DNA of 5,647 nt from Anaerolineae bacterium (GTDB taxonomy: Bacteria > Chloroflexota > Anaerolineae > B4-G1), in NCBI GenBank assembly GCA_030612185.1, contig JAUWOI010000321.1, positions 1-5,647 on the forward strand. Reading direction: 5' to 3'. Below, in pieces: positions 1 to 3,056 of the stretch; positions within the stretch are counted from its first letter, which is position 1; every line of letters begins with the position of its first letter. The notes under the pieces were generated by a model that saw nothing but the letters and a program-made list of their open reading frames with translations, was not told where the DNA came from and made no database searches. Position numbers and translations under genes: made by a program.

Positions 1-78
1 TACGAGGGTTACGGTTGTGATGAAGCGGCGGAGGCTGTGAGACGTCAAACGTCAAACGTGGAACGTCAGCGCCGGTAG
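1..78 (+). CDS. 3' end of an upstream gene, possibly RsbS-like STAS protein (partial)
   Basis: Reading from base 1 gives an open frame, YEGYGCDEAAEAVRR then QTSNVERQRR, ending at TAG 76-78. The DEAAEAV part could be the final helix of a STAS protein such as RsbS, which normally sits directly upstream of rsbT. That is argued mainly from gene order, because too little protein is visible for a family call. The last ten or so residues are encoded by a heptamer repeat (42-69) and look like a tail added by it. A competing frame (T R V T V V M K R R R L) ends at TGA 38-40 and overlaps a GTG at 37; it looks less like a STAS end, but I cannot exclude it. Confidence 0.3.
   Translation, partial: YEGYGCDEAAEAVRRQTSNVERQRR
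42..69. repeat. Heptamer tandem repeat, four copies of acgtcaa-type unit
   Basis: Four consecutive 7-bp units: acgtcaa, acgtcaa, acgtgga, acgtcag. The array lies across the junction between the upstream gene and rsbT, where the rsbT start and ribosome binding site would be expected. Seven is not a multiple of three, so any change in copy number shifts the reading frame. The same period occurs in a different array inside kinase 1 (2580-2628). Confidence 0.8.
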
Positions 79-86
79 TTGTCCCG

Positions 87-473
87 GTGACCGAGGAATA
101 TCACATCGCGCAGGCACGGCGGGCGGCCGTGGCGCTGACCGAGGCGGTCGGCTTCGGCCAGACAAGGACCTCGTACGTGGCCACTGCCGTCTCGGAACTG
201 GCCAACAACCTCTTCTTCCACGCCAGCCGGGGTGGCACGATCACTCTCACCCCCCTCAAGCGGGAAGGGGAGATCGGTATCGAGGTCGTCGCCGAGGACG
301 ATGGCCCCGGCGTCCCAGACGTGGAACAGGCAATGCAGGACGGCTTCAGCACCAGCGGCGGACTGGGTGGCGGCCTGCCCGGTGTGAAACGGCTGATGGA
401 TGAATTCGAGATCACGTCTACGGTGGGCGTTGGGACGCGAATTGTGGCCAGGAAGTGGCAGCCATGCAAGTAG
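87..473 (+). CDS. rsbT: RsbT: stressosome serine/threonine kinase (GHKL fold switch protein)
   Basis: 128-residue protein very close to Bacillus RsbT in length and motifs. RsbT is a cytoplasmic GHKL ATPase that phosphorylates the STAS proteins RsbS and RsbR in the stressosome, is thereby released, and binds the N-terminal domain of RsbU to activate it. Visible here: ATP-binding N-box around SELANN (E37, N40, N41), the AEDDGPG motif with D71 (residues 69-75), and the hallmark segment DGFSTSGGLGGGLPG followed by KRLMDEF (85-107), almost unchanged from Bacillus. The start is uncertain. GTG 87 is the only in-frame ATG/GTG/TTG after the TGA at 21-23, and it has no good Shine-Dalgarno. The in-frame bases before it would encode APVVVPV, which resembles the first strand of RsbT homologues, so the natural N-terminus may have been disturbed by the repeat at 42-69. 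Overlaps the next gene by 10 bp, so the two are probably translationally coupled. Confidence 0.92.
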   Translation: MTEEYHIAQARRAAVALTEAVGFGQTRTSYVATAVSELANNLFFHASRGGTITLTPLKREGEIGIEVVAEDDGPGVPDVEQAMQDGFSTSGGLGGGLPGVKRLMDEFEITSTVGVGTRIVARKWQPCK

Positions 474-1048
474 CAATCACGAAACGGGCTTTTCTCGGTG
501 AAACACATTGCGGCGATGAGTGCGCCTATTGGCAAGAAGGCGGCAAGGCTACGCTCTGCATCGTGGATGGGTTGGGCCACGGGGAGGACGCGGAGCGGGC
601 GGCTCAGGCAGCAGTGGAGTACGTCGCCCTCCACCTGGCGGAACCGCTGGTGGACGTCTTTGCCGGCTGCGACCTGGCGCTGCGCCGCACGCGGGGCGTG
701 GCCATGGGCATCGGTGTCATTGACGAGGACGCGGGGACGCTAACCTACGCCGGGATCGGCAACACGCGCGCCGTGATTGTACAGAGTGCGCGTTCCCTGG
801 TCTGTCTGTCCAGCAACTATGGCATCGTGGGCGGCGGCTACCGGAAACTGACGTCCGAGACCGTGGAACTGCATCCGGGCGACCTGGTGATCCTGGTCAG
901 CGATGGCATCAAAGAGCGCTGTGACCTATTGGCCTACGGAGACGCGCTGCGTGGGGACGTGCAGCGGTTGGCGGAGAGGATTCTGCGCGACTGGGGCCGC
1001 GAGACGGACGACGCGGCGGTGCTGGTGTTCAGAAACGAGGTAATGTGA
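464..1048 (+). CDS. rsbX: RsbX-like PP2C-type serine phosphatase (stressosome reset)
   Basis: 194 residues, close to the roughly 199 of Bacillus RsbX, and a minimal PP2C/SpoIIE-type phosphatase with no sensor domain. RsbX dephosphorylates RsbS and RsbR so that RsbT is recaptured and signalling stops. Metal-binding motifs in order: CGD (D18), VDGLGHG (D35, G36), the RRTRGVAMGIGV strand (74-85), AGIGNTR (96-102), GDLVILVSDGI (D147) and the terminal DDAAVLV (D182, D183). ATG 464 is chosen over the in-frame GTG 455 because AGGAAG at 450-455 lies 8 bases upstream of it. It begins inside the end of rsbT, and its TGA (1046-1048) overlaps the ATG of a decayed kinase start. The order rsbT-rsbX is the usual stressosome arrangement. 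A SpoIIE-type phosphatase with another STAS substrate is the alternative, but the tiny size and position favour RsbX. Confidence 0.87.
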   Translation: MQVAITKRAFLGETHCGDECAYWQEGGKATLCIVDGLGHGEDAERAAQAAVEYVALHLAEPLVDVFAGCDLALRRTRGVAMGIGVIDEDAGTLTYAGIGNTRAVIVQSARSLVCLSSNYGIVGGGYRKLTSETVELHPGDLVILVSDGIKERCDLLAYGDALRGDVQRLAERILRDWGRETDDAAVLVFRNEVM

Positions 1049-1107
1049 TGATGGAGCAGACGATTCAGAATAGATGATTCAGGCTGCTTGAAGGCTATGT
1101 AGAGGAG
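1048..1107 (+). pseudogene. Remnant start of an RsbU_N-type histidine kinase gene
   Basis: From ATG 1048, which overlaps the rsbX stop, the codons read MMEQTIQNR, stop, FRLLEGYVEE. This aligns without gaps to the start of kinase 2 (MAERFTKNEYFRLLKAYV from 3057). E3, N8, F11, R12, L13, L14, Y17 and V18 agree, with TGA (1075-1077) standing where kinase 2 has Y10. The 11 bases ttcaggctgct (1078-1088) are identical to 3087-3097. Similarity ends near 1107, just before the DUF4258 gene. It is therefore probably the first 20 codons of a lost third kinase, cut off when the toxin-antitoxin cassette arrived. The match is short, but its position directly after rsbX, where such a gene is expected, supports it. 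Confidence 0.62.
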
Positions 1108-1121
1108 ATATTTGCATCGTG

Positions 1122-1430
1122 ATGAAAACTTTGGCACAGATTCGCAGACAGATATCTTTGGGGCAGTTTGAATTTAGCCGCCACGCCTTTAGACGCGCGG
1201 TTGAACGCAATATCAGTGAGTTAGAGATAAGTCAGGCTGGCAAGAAGGCTGAGATTATCGAGGATTACCCTGCCGACAAATATGGTCCTAGTTGCTTGCT
1301 GCTCGGCTTTACAGCAAACAATCGCCCTCTACATTTGCAGGTCTCGTATCTCGATACACTATTGGTAAAAATCATCACTCTATATGAACCAGATGAACAA
1401 GAGTGGTACAACTATACCCAACGGAGGTAA
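1122..1430 (+). CDS. DUF4258 family protein, probable toxin of a toxin-antitoxin pair
   Basis: 102 residues from ATG 1122, or 103 from the adjacent GTG 1119. GAGGAG at 1102-1107 is the only Shine-Dalgarno candidate and is slightly far from both, nearer to GTG 1119. The pattern fits DUF4258: an amphipathic start, SRHAFRRAVERNIS with H21 and R24/R25/R29, then IIEDYP (45-50), a central strand ending in RPLHLQV (H71), and the closing ITLYEPDEQEWY (85-96). DUF4258 proteins are often encoded beside small YgiT-type zinc-finger proteins, as here, and are regarded as probable RNase-type toxins; the activity is inference. Base composition is clearly more AT-rich than rsbX and the kinases, suggesting separate origin. 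The downstream antitoxin gene starts 2 bases after its TAA, so the two form one operon. Confidence 0.8.
   Translation: MKTLAQIRRQISLGQFEFSRHAFRRAVERNISELEISQAGKKAEIIEDYPADKYGPSCLLLGFTANNRPLHLQVSYLDTLLVKIITLYEPDEQEWYNYTQRR
1423..1427 (+). promoter_or_regulatory. Shine-Dalgarno for the antitoxin gene, inside the toxin gene's end
   Basis: GGAGG lies five bases before ATG 1433 and is formed by the last two sense codons (CGG AGG) of the DUF4258 gene. It settles the antitoxin start at 1433 rather than the in-frame GTG 1403. Ribosomes finishing the toxin would lie on this site, so translation of the two genes is probably coupled. Confidence 0.75.
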
Positions 1431-1432
1431 AA

Positions 1433-1663
1433 ATGTTTCAATGCCACATTTGCGGTGGTACAAAAGCCCGCGAAACGTTGGTGAAAGAGGTTTTCCAAAT
1501 TGGCGACAAGTGGGTTTTAGTGGAAAACATTCCAGCCAAAGTTTGCTCACGTTGTGGTGAGCCTACCTTTAGTCGCCAAGTTACTGAAGAAATCCGGCAG
1601 ATGGTACACGGTGAGACCCACCCGGTTAGGTCCGTCACCGTGGATGTATTCGCTTTTGCCTGA
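1433..1663 (+). CDS. YgiT/MqsA-type zinc-finger protein, probable antitoxin
   Basis: 76 residues. Two CxxC pairs, C4-H-I-C7 and C38-S-R-C41, form the zinc-binding site typical of YgiT-type (MqsA N-terminal) domains. Between them is a short beta region (VFQIGDKWVLVENIPAKV), and a conserved-looking tail VRSVTVDVFAFA closes the protein. It has no room for the C-terminal helix-turn-helix of full MqsA, so it would bind its partner but may not repress DNA on its own. Pairing with the upstream DUF4258 gene (2-bp gap) supports an antitoxin role, which is inferred from family and context. The AT-richer composition matches its partner. A longer frame reading from here toward the kinase exists only in another phase and is not this gene. 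Confidence 0.83.
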   Translation: MFQCHICGGTKARETLVKEVFQIGDKWVLVENIPAKVCSRCGEPTFSRQVTEEIRQMVHGETHPVRSVTVDVFAFA

Positions 1664-1710
1664 TAACCCTTGTTCGGGAATGGGAGCCAGGTGGAGCGCG
1701 TCCTCCATGG

Positions 1711-1770
1711 CTAGGTCGCGAGATGGACGATGCGGCGGTGCTGGTGCTCATAAGCGAGGTCATGCAGTGA
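1711..1770 (+). pseudogene. Remnant 3' end of a second rsbX-like PP2C gene
   Basis: The frame ending at TGA 1768-1770 reads LGREMDDAAVLVLISEVMQ. It matches the C-terminus of the RsbX-like protein (GRETDDAAVLVFRNEVM) at 13 of 17 residues from G to M, and gcggcggtgctggtg (1732-1746) is identical to 1013-1027. The match includes the DD metal-binding motif. Upstream of about 1700 the frame (WEPGGARPPW) no longer resembles a phosphatase, and no start or catalytic N-terminus exists. It is followed by kinase 1, whose GTG overlaps its TGA exactly as the decayed kinase start overlaps the intact rsbX. It is probably what is left of a duplicated PP2C gene. Confidence 0.7.
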
Positions 1771-2843
1771 CGGAACAATCTGTCAAAAATAAATACTCCG
1801 ATCTGCTCGCGGCCTACGTCACCGGACCGGAGGAATCGTACCTGCTCGAGGCCGCCGACCTGGGCCGCGAGTTGGTGTTGGCCGACGTCCCGCCCGAGGA
1901 TATCGCCGAGATACACGAGGAGGCGCTGGGACGGTTGGCACGGGAGCACCCGGACATAACCTTGCTGGACACAGGCCGGCTCATCTCGGCTCCGCTGATG
2001 GAACTGCTGATGGCGTATGGCCTGGCCTTCCGCGCACGGGAGAAGGCGCTGAAGCAGTATTCTGAGCATCTGGAAGAGATGGTAGAGGAGCGCACCAGAG
2101 AGCTTCGAGCGGTGCAGGAGCGGTTGGTTCGCCGGGAGAAACTCGCCGTCCTCGGCCAACTGGCCGGCGGGGTGGCCCACGAGCTGCGCAATCCTCTGGG
2201 CGTGATCTCCAACGCCATCTATTTCCTCCAGATGACCCTCTCCGACGCCAGCGAGACCACCAGGGAATACCTGGACATCGTCTCCTCAGAGGTCCGCGGT
2301 GCGGAGAAAATCGTCTCCGACCTCCTAAACCTCTCGCGCACCAGGGCAGCCGAAAAGGAGAAAATAGCCGTCTCCGCTCTGGTTTCCCAGATGTTGGAGA
2401 AGCGACCTCCGCCCGAGGATGTGGAGGTGACCACCCAGATACCCTCGGACCTGCCCCCCGTGTTCGTAGACCCCCGGCAGATGGGGCAGGTGCTGGGCAA
2501 TCTGGCCACCAACGCGTACCAGGCCATGCCGGAAGGCGGTCGCCTGACTATCGCCGCCACGGTGTCCAGTGATCAATTTCCAATCTCCAACCTCCAATCT
2601 CCAATCCCTAATCTCCAATCTCTAATCTCTATCTTCATCACCATCACCGATACCGGCTGCGGCATCCCTGAGGAGAACCTGGAGAAGATCTTCGAGCCAC
2701 TCTTCACCACCAGGGCGAAGGGCATCGGGTTGGGGCTGGCAGTCTCCAGGAGCCTGGTGGAGACTAACGGGGGCAGCATTGAGGTACAAAGTGAGGAAGG
2801 GCAGGGGAGCACCTTCACGGTCAGGTTGCCTCTCGCCGACTAG
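1767..2843 (+). CDS. Histidine kinase 1: RsbU_N (RsbT-binding) domain fused to HisKA-HATPase
   Basis: 358 residues from GTG 1767, with GCGAGG upstream at 1754-1759; an in-frame ATG at 1554 would add a nonsense extension across the antitoxin gene. Residues 8-90 match the RsbU N-terminal domain of Bacillus, the helical domain that binds RsbT: YSDLLAAYV, then LVLADVPPEDIAEIHEEAL, then LMELLMAYGLAF. A coiled coil (91-125) leads to the dimerisation H-box GGVAHELRNPLG (H138). The ATPase domain has the N-box NLATN (N245, N249), DTGCG (295-299), the F-box FEPLFTT and GIGLGL (319-324). There is no membrane segment, PAS or receiver, so it is probably a cytoplasmic kinase whose only sensor is the RsbT-binding domain. 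About 17 residues (QFPISNLQSPIPNLQSLIS) before the last strand leading to DTGCG come from a heptamer array and are absent from typical kinases. The fold probably tolerates them as a loop. Confidence 0.9.
   Translation: MTEQSVKNKYSDLLAAYVTGPEESYLLEAADLGRELVLADVPPEDIAEIHEEALGRLAREHPDITLLDTGRLISAPLMELLMAYGLAFRAREKALKQYSEHLEEMVEERTRELRAVQERLVRREKLAVLGQLAGGVAHELRNPLGVISNAIYFLQMTLSDASETTREYLDIVSSEVRGAEKIVSDLLNLSRTRAAEKEKIAVSALVSQMLEKRPPPEDVEVTTQIPSDLPPVFVDPRQMGQVLGNLATNAYQAMPEGGRLTIAATVSSDQFPISNLQSPIPNLQSLISIFITITDTGCGIPEENLEKIFEPLFTTRAKGIGLGLAVSRSLVETNGGSIEVQSEEGQGSTFTVRLPLAD
2580..2628. repeat. Heptamer tandem array (7 units) inside the ATPase domain of kinase 1
   Basis: Seven consecutive 7-bp units: ccaatct, ccaacct, ccaatct, ccaatcc, ctaatct, ccaatct, ctaatct. 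Read in the kinase frame they give alternating NLQS/IPNLQS-like peptides. Such short tandemly repeated heptamers are known from cyanobacterial genomes, and I recall similar ccaatct arrays from Chloroflexi, which I could not check. Location inside a conserved catalytic domain is unusual. Confidence 0.85.
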
Positions 2844-2964
2844 CAGTTTGTCGGAGAGGCGTTCCGGAATCCAGGCTTCAGCCGGTTTTGTCGGAAATTG
2901 ACGCCTTTTATCCGGCTAAAGCCTCGACTCCAGTCCCTCGGGGTGTCTCTCCGACAGACTGCTA
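2841..2964. mobile_element. MITE-like palindromic element with TA flanks
   Basis: The ends are inverted repeats: gcagtttgtcggagag (2843-2858) and ctctccgacagactgc (2947-2962), matching 15 of 16. Both are flanked by TA (2841-2842 and 2963-2964), the target duplication made by IS630/Tc1-mariner transposases. A second inverted pair, aggcttcagccgg (2873-2885) and ccggctaaagcct (2912-2924), matches 12 of 13, so the whole element can fold into one long hairpin. It encodes nothing. It lies exactly at the kinase 1 stop: the TAG is made of the left TA plus the element's first G, and the uninterrupted site would also have read TAG, so the protein end is unchanged. The hairpin may reduce transcription from kinase 1 into kinase 2. 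It would have to be mobilised in trans, since no transposase is present. Confidence 0.72.
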
Positions 2965-2965
2965 G

Positions 2966-3056
2966 GTGGGAAGGCGGCCTCCCCGATGCTGATCTCCTGC
3001 TGGAAGCGATTGGACGACAGTGCGAGAGGCAAAAGAGGTGATGGAGAGGGGGCATG
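2966..3056. other. Intergenic segment before kinase 2
   Basis: About 90 bases between the MITE-like element and kinase 2. I see no gene. Two short open frames cross it, one ending at TGA 3055-3057 that overlaps the kinase 2 ATG; neither resembles a known family, although a weak LDDSA string recalls the DD motif of the PP2C tail. A purine-rich GGAGAGGGGG (3043-3052) serves as the ribosome binding site of kinase 2. Confidence 0.5.

Noticed and set aside
1..86. Promoter for rsbT.
   Set aside because: No convincing -10/-35 pair is visible; the position directly after another open frame suggests the gene is read from an upstream promoter outside the window.
1664..1710. Terminator after the antitoxin gene.
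   Set aside because: The partial palindrome tggagcgcgtcctcca is imperfect and has no T-run after it.
1554..1766. A longer N-terminus for kinase 1 starting at ATG 1554.
   Set aside because: It overlaps the antitoxin gene out of frame and gives a Ser/Arg-rich extension with no family resemblance. GTG 1767 has a ribosome binding site and aligns exactly with the start of kinase 2.
2573..2818. Minus-strand frames containing DWRLEIGDW-type repeats.
   Set aside because: This is the complement of the heptamer array within the kinase 1 ATPase domain; the plus strand has all catalytic motifs.
2966..3056. Another PP2C tail remnant before kinase 2.
   Set aside because: Only an LDDSA string and a TGA overlapping the ATG recall the phosphatase end; the remaining residues do not align, so I do not claim homology.
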